Shown piece after piece: positions 1-5,077 of a stretch of DNA of 5,077 nt. The DNA is from Pseudomonadota bacterium (lineage in GTDB: Bacteria; Pseudomonadota; Gammaproteobacteria; Competibacterales; Competibacteraceae): assembly GCA_018262135.1 (NCBI GenBank), contig JAGTSD010000159.1, positions 1 to 5,077 of the forward strand, read 5' to 3'. Each line of letters opens with the position of its first letter. The first letter of the stretch is position 1. The notes under the pieces were generated by a model that had not been told where the DNA came from, made no database searches, and saw only the letters and a list, made by a program, of their open reading frames with translations. The position numbers and the translations under genes were made by a program.

Positions 1-96
1 GGCCAGGGCCACACCGGGGGTGATAAAGTAAATGCGTGCGGTGCTGCGCTCGAATGCACTTCAGGTGGGCGGTAAGATAAAAAAGATTCTTGCAGG
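1..96. other. Upstream flank without a convincing gene
   Basis: The + strand frame beginning at base 1 stays open to a TAA at 73-75, giving a 24-residue Gly/Cys-rich tail that I do not recognise. It could be the last codons of a gene starting outside the window, but a frame this short is open by chance often enough in GC-rich DNA. The other two + frames stop by base 31. From about base 73 the sequence turns AT-rich (a run of A at 79-84), which fits a promoter region for the toxin-antitoxin genes, but I could not find a convincing pair of -35 and -10 hexamers. Confidence 0.3.
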
Positions 97-118
97 ATGT
101 TGGTAATTTTGCCAACAT
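97..118. promoter_or_regulatory. Inverted repeat, probable toxin-antitoxin operator
   Basis: ATGTTGG at 97-103 and CCAACAT at 112-118 are perfect 7-bp inverted arms around an 8-base AT-rich centre. The site lies in the AT-rich stretch immediately ahead of the toxin start at 124. Antitoxins of type II modules usually repress their own operon by binding such a palindrome, and the downstream antitoxin has a helix-turn-helix, so this is the natural candidate operator. That role is inferred from position and symmetry. The repeat contains the upstream alternative ATG at 97, which argues that 97 is operator DNA rather than the toxin start. Confidence 0.6.
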
Positions 119-123
119 TTGAC

Positions 124-471
124 ATGGCACGGAACACAAGGCCCATTTCATGGATCAAGGCAGCCCGTAAGGACTTCGATACGTTCCCCGAAAGCGCGCA
201 GCTTGAGATCGAACGAGCGTTGACCGTCGCCGCTGAAGGCGGCAAAGCCGACATTGCCAAACCCATGAAAGGGCTGGGATCGGGCGTGTTCGAGATCGCC
301 CTTGCTTACCGGGGAAACGCTTACCGGACCGTCTACGCCCTCCAGCTCGACGCGGACCTCTGGGTGATCCACGCTTTTCAGAAGAAATCCAAAACAGGCC
401 GGGAGACATCGCAGAGCGAAAACGACCTGATCCGTGAACGGATCAAACGCCTGAAGGAGGCATTGCAATGA
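124..471 (+). CDS. Type II toxin, Gp49/HigB-like (RelE/ParE superfamily)
   Basis: Small basic protein of 115 residues from the ATG at 124. It matches what I know of the phage-derived Gp49-like (HigB-type) toxin family: an N-terminal ISWIKAARKDFDTFP segment, a central KPMKGLGSGVFEI stretch, then YRTVYAL and the hallmark HAFQKKSKTG motif at residues 83-92, ending in a charged helix. Relatives are RelE-fold toxins, many of which cleave mRNA on the ribosome; activity here is inferred. An in-frame ATG at 97 would add nine residues, but it sits inside the operator palindrome and has no spaced Shine-Dalgarno sequence, so 124 is preferred, although 124 also lacks a good one. The stop overlaps the antitoxin start by 4 nt. 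Toxin-first order is typical of HigBA-type modules. RelE versus HigB naming is uncertain. Confidence 0.88.
   Translation: MARNTRPISWIKAARKDFDTFPESAQLEIERALTVAAEGGKADIAKPMKGLGSGVFEIALAYRGNAYRTVYALQLDADLWVIHAFQKKSKTGRETSQSENDLIRERIKRLKEALQ
454..460 (+). promoter_or_regulatory. Strong ribosome binding site of the antitoxin
   Basis: AAGGAGG lies inside the end of the toxin gene, 7 nt before the antitoxin ATG at 468. It is a near-perfect Shine-Dalgarno sequence, in contrast to the toxin, which has no clear one. It fixes the antitoxin start and fits a scheme in which more antitoxin than toxin is made from one transcript (inference). Confidence 0.8.
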
Positions 472-791
472 CCGAGGAACTGGAGCTGATCCGGGGCAGC
501 GGGAACGTCTTCCGCGACGTGGGCCACCCGAACGCCGATGTCGAACAACTAAAGGCTATTCTCGCCGCCGAGATCATCAAGATTTTGAACGGGGAGAACC
601 TCACTACGCGGCAGGCCGAAGCTCGAACGAGAATTCCCCACAGCGAGTTTTCCCGCATCCGGAACGTCAAGCTCGACCGGTTTACCGTGGATCACCTCAC
701 GGTGATCCTCAACCGGCTCAACCAGCGCGTTGACTTCGAGGTTCGCATCAGGCCATTGCCCGAACAAGGGGGGTACGCGCTGGGCGGGTAG
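468..791 (+). CDS. HTH (Xre-type) antitoxin of the toxin-antitoxin pair
   Basis: Protein of 107 residues that should neutralise the toxin encoded just upstream and repress the shared operon. Residues from about 31 to 85 form a helix-turn-helix of the Xre/HTH_37 kind: ILAAEIIKILNGENLTTRQA, then EARTRIPHSEFSRIRNVKLD, then a helix around DHLTVILNRL. This is the usual partner of Gp49-like toxins. The N-terminus has the GSGNVFRDVGHPNAD lead-in common in this antitoxin family. The short tail (VDFEVRIRPLP and beyond) is the region expected to contact the toxin or close the dimer; that is inference. The ATG overlaps the toxin TGA (ATGA) and has an AAGGAGG ribosome site, so the two are translationally coupled. 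The inverted repeat at 97-118 is its probable binding site. Length is normal and there is no sign of decay. Confidence 0.9.
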   Translation: MTEELELIRGSGNVFRDVGHPNADVEQLKAILAAEIIKILNGENLTTRQAEARTRIPHSEFSRIRNVKLDRFTVDHLTVILNRLNQRVDFEVRIRPLPEQGGYALGG

Positions 792-856
792 TCAGCCGCC
801 ACCACCACCCAGATCCGGGATCGGGACACACCGAAGGTGTCGTGTGGATTGACCCA

Positions 857-1014
857 TCAGGCGGCCCGCTGCCAGGGCTGACCGCTGCGTTTGCCATTCT
901 CGCGACTTGCGGCAACCTTGATTTTGCTGCGCGCTTGCGCCCCCTGCTTGACCATTTCGGCGTTCACGTCCTCGCTGCCCACGTACACCCGGCCCACGGT
1001 ACGGCCGTAGCGGC
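857..1014 (-). pseudogene. Remnant of a staphylococcal-nuclease-like (SNase) gene
   Basis: Read on the minus strand from 1014 to 938, the frame gives GRYGRTVGRVYVGSEDV followed by NAEMVKQGA. This aligns by eye with the second half of the SNase domain (YGR, then I/VY, G, VN, LV/MV, QG.A). The YGR arginine corresponds to the catalytic Arg87 of staphylococcal nuclease. After QGA the expected AWxY segment and the Trp-containing C-terminus are absent. The frame instead runs through unrelated Lys/Ser-rich codons to a TGA at 857. Upstream, the same frame continues to about 1147 without any similarity to the N-terminal half, which carries the other catalytic Arg and Glu. About 26 conserved residues therefore remain from a domain of over 100: a broken fragment, not an active secreted nuclease. 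Exact borders are uncertain. A chance match is possible but unlikely given the length. Confidence 0.55.
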
Positions 1015-1030
1015 CGCTACCCGACCAGTT

Positions 1031-1053
1031 ATCGGTTTTTTGATAAAACTGAT
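1031..1053. repeat. AT-rich hairpin with 9-bp arms
   Basis: ATCGGTTTT (1031-1039) and AAAACTGAT (1045-1053) are inverted, with one G/T wobble position and a 5-base loop. The structure sits beside the broken nuclease fragment and upstream of the thioesterase, in an otherwise GC-rich region. It might be a regulatory site, a weak transcript end or the trace of a recombination junction; the sequence does not decide between them. The GC-poor stem makes a strong intrinsic terminator unlikely. Confidence 0.45.
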
Positions 1054-1189
1054 GTTCAACCAAGGCGTGGGAGTACACTGCTGGTGGAAACCGGCAGTCA
1101 CCGCTCCGGTCACCCCAGCCGGGAACGCATGGCGAAACCCAGGCCACGAATCCAACTCAAACAACCCACATTCCTGGATCAATCACCAC

Positions 1190-1669
1190 ATGAACGAACC
1201 CGCCTTTCAGGACTACTATCCCGACGAACTCAGCCATTGCTACGGCTGCGGCCGGCTCAACGAACAGGGCCTGCAACTCAAAAGCCGGTGGGATGGCGAG
1301 GAAACGGTCGCCGTGTTTCACCCCCGCGCCTACCACATCGCCATTCCCGGCTACGTGTACGGCGGCCTGCTCGCCTCGCTGATTGATTGCCACGGCACCG
1401 GCACGGCATCCGCCGCCGCCTATCGCGAAGCTGGCCGGCCGATGGGCAGCGAGCCGCCCTTCCGCTTCGTGACCGCTTCGCTGCAAGTGGACTACCTGCG
1501 GCCGACCCCGATGGGCGTGCCACTCGAAATCCGTGGGCGGGTCCAGGAAGTCAAGGGCCGCAAGGTGGTGGTGAGCGCCACGGTGACGGCGAATGGCGTC
1601 GTGTGCGCGCGCGGTCAGGTGGTGGCGGTCCAGATGCCGGAAAACATGATCCCCAGGGATGCGGGATGA
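1190..1669 (+). CDS. PaaI-family hotdog-fold thioesterase
   Basis: Cytosolic protein of 159 residues expected to hydrolyse an acyl-CoA or similar thioester; the substrate cannot be read from the sequence. The hotdog core is visible: beta strands around LQLKSRWDGEETVAVFHP, then PGYVYGGLLASLIDCHGTGT (residues 53-72), which is the central hotdog helix with the family's HGG-like turn and an acidic residue (Asp66) at the usual catalytic position. It continues with SLQVDYLRPTPMGVPLEIRG and the final strands KGRKVVVSATV and VCARGQVVAVQ. The His of the common HGG is replaced by Tyr (VYGG). A CYGCG motif at residues 17-21 near the N-terminus is typical of a subgroup that also begins YxxGCGxxNxxGL. The start at 1190 is chosen because family similarity begins right after it; the frame is open back to 842 but that part looks non-coding. 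The ribosome site is weak. It stands alone, not obviously in an operon. Confidence 0.85.
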   Translation: MNEPAFQDYYPDELSHCYGCGRLNEQGLQLKSRWDGEETVAVFHPRAYHIAIPGYVYGGLLASLIDCHGTGTASAAAYREAGRPMGSEPPFRFVTASLQVDYLRPTPMGVPLEIRGRVQEVKGRKVVVSATVTANGVVCARGQVVAVQMPENMIPRDAG

Positions 1670-1675
1670 AAAAGT

Positions 1676-1703
1676 CTGGTGACTGGTGGCTAGTAGCTAG
1701 TAG
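1676..1703. repeat. Degenerate heptamer tandem repeat, four units
   Basis: Four 7-base units follow one another without gaps: CTGGTGA, CTGGTGG, CTAGTAG, CTAGTAG (1676-1682, 1683-1689, 1690-1696, 1697-1703), consensus CTRGTRR. The array begins 6 bases after the thioesterase stop and its last base is shared with the first base of the large palindrome at 1703. Heptamer arrays of this kind occur between genes in many bacteria and can vary in copy number by slippage. No function can be assigned. Confidence 0.75.
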
Positions 1704-1782
1704 TAGGGTGGATAAGCGCAGCGCAATCCACCTTTCGCGACAATCTACTGATGGTGGATTTCGCTTCGCTCATCCACCCTAC
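1703..1782. repeat. Nested 30-bp inverted repeat (REP/MITE-like intergenic element)
   Basis: The left arm 1703-1732 and right arm 1753-1782 are reverse complements at 27 of 30 positions, including perfect outer 11-mers (GTAGGGTGGAT and ATCCACCCTAC), around a 20-base loop. Each arm is also a hairpin by itself: GGTGGAT and ATCCACC pair at 1707-1713 with 1726-1732, and at 1753-1759 with 1772-1778, each around a 12-base loop containing a repeated AGCG or CGCT core. The DNA or RNA can therefore fold as one long stem or two small ones. From memory it resembles GGTGGRTTA/AGCGCAGCG-type palindromes scattered between genes in many proteobacteria, so it is probably one copy of a dispersed family. With no T-run following, it is not a standard terminator, but it could end or stabilise the thioesterase transcript. 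Confidence 0.8.
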
Positions 1783-1840
1783 AATTCATCAATTTAGCCT
1801 GTTTAAAACACTAGCGGTCCACCGATAAAGTCAGGAGCGG

Positions 1841-2845
1841 ATGAAATCGAAAAGGATCGTCTGGATCCTCATCGCCCTAATCGCGCTGGCCGGTGGCGGC
1901 TGGGCGGCTTGGTGGTGGTTCGGGCCGATCACGGTCGAAACCGCGCGCCCGACCCGGGGGCCGGCGGTGCGGGCGGTTTATGCCGCCGGCACGGTGGAAC
2001 CGACCGTGATGTTGCCCATCGCCCCACGCACCGCTGGCCGGTTGATGGAACTCAACGCCGACGAAGGCGCTCAGGTCCGCGAAGGCCAGGCGCTGGCCCG
2101 GCTGGAGGACGCCGATTTGAAAAAATCGGTGGACGAACTGGAAGCCCGGGCGCTGTTTGCCAAGTCGCAACTCGACCGTGCCCAAACCCTGCTCGACCGG
2201 GGTCTGGGCACGGCGCTGGAACGGGACCGGGCGCGGTCCGAATCCCGGGCGGCGGACGCAGCGGCGGCGCGCGCCCGGGCGCTGCGCGGCTTCATGACCC
2301 TGACCGCGCCGGCCGACGGTCAGATCCTGCAACGCGACGGCGAGATCGGTCAGGTCATCCCCGCCAACCAGCCGATCTTCTACTTCGCCCGCCGCGCGCC
2401 GCTGCGCATCGAGGCCGAGGTGGACGAGGAAGACATCCTGCTGGTGCAACCCGGCCAGCGCGTGCTGATTCGCGCCCCCGCGCTGCCGGAGCGGGTGCTC
2501 GATGGCCAAGTCGCCGAGATCACCCCGAAGGGCAATCCGGTCACTCGCGGCTATCGGGTGTATATTGACTTCCTGGGCGAGATACCGCTGCGGATCGGCA
2601 TGACTGCCGAGACGAACATCGTCGTCGAACAGCGCGATCACGCCTTGCTGGTCCCTGCGACCGCCGTGCGTGAGGGCCAGGTCTGGATCGTGCGCGACGG
2701 CCGCCTGCATCGCCAGCCGGTGCGAACGGGCTTCAGCAGCGAAACCCGAACCGAAATCCTCTCCGGTCTCAGCGACAACGACAGCCTGGTCGTCAGCCCC
2801 ACCACCGGCTTGACCGAGGGACGACAGGCGCGCACTGCGCCTTGA
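1841..2845 (+). CDS. HlyD/MacA-type periplasmic adaptor (membrane fusion protein)
   Basis: Protein of 334 residues with one N-terminal membrane anchor (about 6-27, after the basic MKSKR) and a periplasmic body. Visible parts in order: first half of the biotinyl-lipoyl domain (LPIAPRTAGRLMELNADEGA, 58-77, through EGQALARLED to 90); a short alpha-hairpin rich in Ala, Arg and Glu (about 92-148); second lipoyl half (LTAPADGQILQRDGEIGQVI, 154-173); a beta-barrel (PLRIEAEVDEEDILLVQPGQ, then GMTAETNIVV); and a membrane-proximal domain starting at LLVPATAVREGQVWIV. Such adaptors link an inner-membrane transporter to the periplasm or an outer-membrane channel. The hairpin is short, as in adaptors of ABC systems that do not dock deeply on TolC. 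A FtsX-like permease follows after one intervening gene, so an ABC exporter is more likely than an RND pump (inference). AGGAG at 1833-1837 is only 3 nt from the ATG, a tight spacing. Substrate unknown. Confidence 0.88.
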   Translation: MKSKRIVWILIALIALAGGGWAAWWWFGPITVETARPTRGPAVRAVYAAGTVEPTVMLPIAPRTAGRLMELNADEGAQVREGQALARLEDADLKKSVDELEARALFAKSQLDRAQTLLDRGLGTALERDRARSESRAADAAAARARALRGFMTLTAPADGQILQRDGEIGQVIPANQPIFYFARRAPLRIEAEVDEEDILLVQPGQRVLIRAPALPERVLDGQVAEITPKGNPVTRGYRVYIDFLGEIPLRIGMTAETNIVVEQRDHALLVPATAVREGQVWIVRDGRLHRQPVRTGFSSETRTEILSGLSDNDSLVVSPTTGLTEGRQARTAP

Positions 2846-2985
2846 TGGATAATCCCCTGTGAATCGGATGAATGCCCCTCGCTCCCTCCGAATGGGATAT
2901 TACCCGCCGGACATTTTTCTGGGTAACCATCGGCTAAGCTTGAGAATAACCTGCTCTTGATTAAAGAAAAAATGGACCGTGCCAG

Positions 2986-4200
2986 GTGGACATTCTGCCG
3001 GACATCGAAAGCGCCCTGACCGATCTTCCCGAATGGGAGACGCGGGTTGAAACCCGCCGCTTTGGGCCTGTTACCTTTCGCCTCGGGTTGGAAGGGACGA
3101 CGCTGGCCGCGCTGTATCAGCGGGTACTCGACGCCCACGAACGCTTCAGTCGCTCGCCCCTGTCCCAGGTCGCCAATCAGTTGGAGCGGGAAGTGGTGGT
3201 CAGCAGTATCTTCGGCACTAACTCCATCGAGGGCGGCACGTTGAGCGAGGAAGAAACCCGGCTGGCTCTGGAACTGGACCCTGCCCACGTCGAGAGTGAC
3301 GAGTCCCGCCGCGCGGTCAATCTCAAAGCAGCCTACGATCTGGCCCAGTCTGCGGCGGCAACGCCGGGTTGGGGCCTGAACGTCCGGTTTATTCAGGACC
3401 TTCATGCCGCCATTACCCGGCGCTTGTCGCACCGTTACAACCAGCCTGGCCAGTTTCGCAACAATCCAAAAGAGATCGTGACGTATGTGGGCGACGCCGA
3501 ACACGGGGGCCGTTACAAGCCGCCGCAGCACGGCCACGACATCGCCACGCTCGTCCAGGCACTGGTGGACTGGCACGCCGGGCTGGAGAGTCGGGGCGTT
3601 CCGGCGCTGATCCGGGCGCCGCTGGTTCATTACTACTATGAACTGATCCATCCGTTCTGGGATGGGAATGGGCGGGTGGGCCGCGTTCTGGAGGCCACGC
3701 TATTACAGGCCGCTGGATTTCGCTACGCGCCGTTCGCGCTGGCGCGCTACTACCTCGATCACATTGATGAGTATTTCACCCTGTTCAACCGCTGTCGCAA
3801 AGCGGCGGCGAAAGGCGAGGCCTATCCCCATACCGCTTTCGTCCAGTTTCATCTGGAAGGGATGCGGATCAGCATCAACCGGTTGCACGACCGGGTCAAT
3901 CAGATCGTCGGGATACTTTTATTCGAGTCCCAGGTTCGGCGGCTGTATGAGGAGAAAAGGCTTAATGCCCGACAATACACGCTGCTCGGTCAACTGCTGG
4001 CAGCGAGCCGGCCCGTGCCGCTGGCGGAGATGCGGCGGGCGCCCTGGTATCAAAGCCTGTATCTGCACCTGACCGACAAAACCCGTCAGCGCGATTTGCG
4101 CCGGTTGCGCGAATTGGCGCTGGTGATCGTGGACGGGCGGGACCGAATGTGGCCGGGTTGCGCGGCGGTTGAAGACATGCCTGAATCATCTGAACGATGA
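2986..4200 (+). CDS. Fic-domain protein, probable AMP-transferase with N-terminal autoinhibition
   Basis: Protein of 404 residues. Fic enzymes attach AMP (or another nucleotide part) to a hydroxyl side chain of a target protein. The active-site loop HPFWDGNGR (222-230) followed by VGR fits the full HPFx(D/E)GNGRxxR consensus, with catalytic His222 and Asp226. TNSIEG at 78-83 fits the (S/T)xxxE(G/N) inhibitory motif, Glu82 being the residue that blocks ATP in class II (N-terminal) Fic proteins. FRNNPKEIVTYVG (157-169) with RYKPP (176-180) forms the target-binding flap region. The last 80 residues (from LNARQYTLLGQLLAA) look like a winged helix, so DNA binding is possible. The start is a GTG at 2986; an in-frame TAA at 2962 rules out any longer form, and no Shine-Dalgarno is clear. 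A weak promoter may lie at TTGAGA 2940 / TAAAGA 2962. It sits between adaptor and permease genes, 16 nt before the latter. Target unknown. Confidence 0.92.
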   Translation: MDILPDIESALTDLPEWETRVETRRFGPVTFRLGLEGTTLAALYQRVLDAHERFSRSPLSQVANQLEREVVVSSIFGTNSIEGGTLSEEETRLALELDPAHVESDESRRAVNLKAAYDLAQSAAATPGWGLNVRFIQDLHAAITRRLSHRYNQPGQFRNNPKEIVTYVGDAEHGGRYKPPQHGHDIATLVQALVDWHAGLESRGVPALIRAPLVHYYYELIHPFWDGNGRVGRVLEATLLQAAGFRYAPFALARYYLDHIDEYFTLFNRCRKAAAKGEAYPHTAFVQFHLEGMRISINRLHDRVNQIVGILLFESQVRRLYEEKRLNARQYTLLGQLLAASRPVPLAEMRRAPWYQSLYLHLTDKTRQRDLRRLRELALVIVDGRDRMWPGCAAVEDMPESSER

Positions 4201-4216
4201 AGGGCAACGATCCACC

Positions 4217-5077
4217 ATGTCGGTTCAATTCACCATCGCCGTCACCCATCTGGTCAGCCGCAAGCGGCCCACCCTGGTCTCGCTGGTCGGCATCGCCCTC
4301 GGCGTGGCGTTCTTCCTCGCGGTGTCGTCGCTGATGCGTGGCTCCGAGCGGGATTTCATCAAGCGGCTGGTGGACAACAGCCCACACCTCACCGTCTACG
4401 ACGAATACCGCAATCCCCAGCCGCAGCCGGCGACCCTGCGCTGGCCCGCTGGCGCGGTCGAACTGCGGCGGGTCAAACCGCTGCGCGAGGTGCGCGGGAT
4501 TCGCGGCCATGCCCAAAAGCTGACCTTCATCGAATCCCTGCCCAGCCTGCGCGCGGCCCCGGTGCTGGTCGGGTCGGTGGTGCTGACCTTCGCCGGACGC
4601 AGCGAGGGGGTCACGCTCACCGGCGTCGTACCGGCGAAAATGAAGGGCGTCTCGACCATCGAGGACAAGATGATGCAAGGCTCGCTGGACGCCCTCGCCG
4701 CCAATCCCAACGGTCTGATCATCGGCGAGGGGCTGGCCAAAAAGTTCGGCGCGAGCATGGGCAGCGTGATTAACACCGCTTCGTCGGCGGGCGAAGCGCG
4801 CACCCTGAAGGTGGTCGGCATCTTTCGCACCGGCAACGCCAACTACGACGAGGCCCAGACCTTCGCCCTGCTGAAGCGGGTACAGGGGCTGCTGGACCGC
4901 CCCGACCGGGTCAATCGCTTCATCCTCCAGTTCGACGATCCCTACGCCGCCCGCGAGATCGCCAGCCTGATCGAGGCACGGATCGGCTACAAGGCGGTGT
5001 CCTGGCAGGAAGCCTCGGAAGATCTGATGAGCGTGCTGCTGGTGCGCAACCTGATCATGTACAGCGTGGTGTCGGCG
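4217..5077 (+). CDS. ABC transporter permease, FtsX/LolC/MacB type (partial, runs off the end)
   Basis: The frame is open from the ATG at 4217 through the last base, 287 codons, with the C-terminal part outside the window. Residues about 19-40 (TLVSLVGIALGVAFFLAVSS) form the first membrane helix, preceded by the short cytoplasmic N-terminus with HLVSRKR, as in LolC/LolE and MacB permeases. A large periplasmic domain (about 41-270) of the MacB_PCD kind follows, with PNGLIIGEGLAKKFGASMGS (164-183) and LKVVGIFRTGNANYDE (197-212), both typical segments. The second helix begins near LVRNLIMYSVVSA at the edge. Such permeases use ATP hydrolysed by a partner ATPase to move substrate, or lipoprotein, across or out of the inner membrane; none is visible here, so it is expected downstream. 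The adaptor at 1841-2845 is the likely partner. Only AAGGG about 12 nt upstream resembles a ribosome site. The 16-nt gap after the Fic stop implies co-transcription. Confidence 0.88.
   Translation, partial: MSVQFTIAVTHLVSRKRPTLVSLVGIALGVAFFLAVSSLMRGSERDFIKRLVDNSPHLTVYDEYRNPQPQPATLRWPAGAVELRRVKPLREVRGIRGHAQKLTFIESLPSLRAAPVLVGSVVLTFAGRSEGVTLTGVVPAKMKGVSTIEDKMMQGSLDALAANPNGLIIGEGLAKKFGASMGSVINTASSAGEARTLKVVGIFRTGNANYDEAQTFALLKRVQGLLDRPDRVNRFILQFDDPYAAREIASLIEARIGYKAVSWQEASEDLMSVLLVRNLIMYSVVSA

Larger units (their letters stand above)
792..1189. other. Gene-poor scar between antitoxin and thioesterase
   Basis: No intact gene is supported in these 398 bases. On the + strand a frame is open from 842 into the thioesterase, but its translation up to 1189 resembles no thioesterase and lacks a ribosome site. 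On the minus strand, 938-1014 encodes a recognisable piece of a nuclease (listed separately). A small palindrome, GATCCGGGATC, lies at 812-822, and a 5-bp stem (ACACC, GAA, GGTGT) at 828-840, but no T-run follows, so I do not call a terminator. An AT-rich hairpin lies at 1031-1053. The promoter of the thioesterase should be in this stretch, but I could not identify it. Confidence 0.6.

Noticed and set aside
119..124. Perfect TTGACA hexamer as a -35 box
   Set aside because: It overlaps the toxin start codon and no -10-like hexamer lies 16-18 bases downstream, so it is probably chance.
828..840. Terminator after the antitoxin (ACACC-GAA-GGTGT)
   Set aside because: The stem is only 5 bp and no T-run follows it.
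1703..1782. CRISPR repeat or intrinsic terminator
   Set aside because: There is only one inverted pair and no regularly spaced direct repeats, so it is not CRISPR; no T-run follows the stem, so it is not a standard terminator.
1802..1829. TTTAAA / GATAAA pair as a promoter for the adaptor gene
   Set aside because: Transcription would begin around 1836, inside the ribosome site and just before the ATG at 1841, which is not workable for a gene that uses a Shine-Dalgarno sequence.
1877..2710. 277-codon open frame on the minus strand
   Set aside because: Completely antisense to the adaptor, rich in Arg, Gly and Gln, with no domain signature; the adaptor frame carries the real lipoyl and barrel motifs.
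2638..3651. 337-codon open frame on the minus strand
   Set aside because: It lies antisense to the end of the adaptor and to the Fic gene, whose family motifs are unmistakable; the translation has no recognisable domain. It is a by-product of GC-rich codon use.
3962..4678. 238-codon open frame on the minus strand
   Set aside because: Antisense to the Fic C-terminus and the permease, spanning both genes and their spacer, with a low-complexity translation and no family similarity.

Overview
The window is GC-rich DNA, with short AT-rich islands only at control regions, from what looks like a proteobacterium. The best guess is a gammaproteobacterium. This rests on protein style (a Cys-rich PaaI-like thioesterase, a HlyD-type adaptor with an FtsX-type permease) and on an intergenic palindrome resembling dispersed repeats of that group. 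No marker gene fixes the taxon. All intact genes read on the + strand.

Layout. Bases 1-96 are an upstream flank with no convincing gene. Bases 97-791 hold a compact type II toxin-antitoxin module: a Gp49/HigB-like toxin followed by a 4-nt overlapping helix-turn-helix antitoxin, with a 7-bp-arm inverted repeat just before the toxin as the probable operator. Bases 792-1189 are a gene-poor scar. On the minus strand it carries a short, clearly degraded piece of a staphylococcal-nuclease-like gene, and next to it an AT-rich hairpin. Bases 1190-1669 encode a hotdog-fold PaaI-family thioesterase, whose true start lies well inside a longer open frame. Bases 1676-1782 form a composite repeat: four degenerate heptamers abutting a large nested palindrome.

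From 1841 a transport cluster begins: a membrane-anchored HlyD/MacA-type periplasmic adaptor (1841-2845), then a Fic-domain protein (2986-4200), then an FtsX/LolC/MacB-type ABC permease that runs off the window end (4217-5077). Adaptor and permease would be expected to work with an ATPase, probably encoded beyond the window, in an export or lipoprotein-handling ABC system. The Fic gene sits between them. It has a complete HPFWDGNGR active-site loop, an N-terminal TNSIEG autoinhibitory motif and a likely winged-helix C-terminus. Only 16 nt separate it from the permease, so co-transcription is likely.

The most interesting point is the Fic protein wedged into an adaptor-permease cluster, either as a regulator of that system or as a recent insertion. 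The toxin-antitoxin module, nuclease remnant and composite repeat all lie within about 1.8 kb upstream, so the region looks like a spot of repeated gain and loss. I see no clear evidence of a wholly new system.
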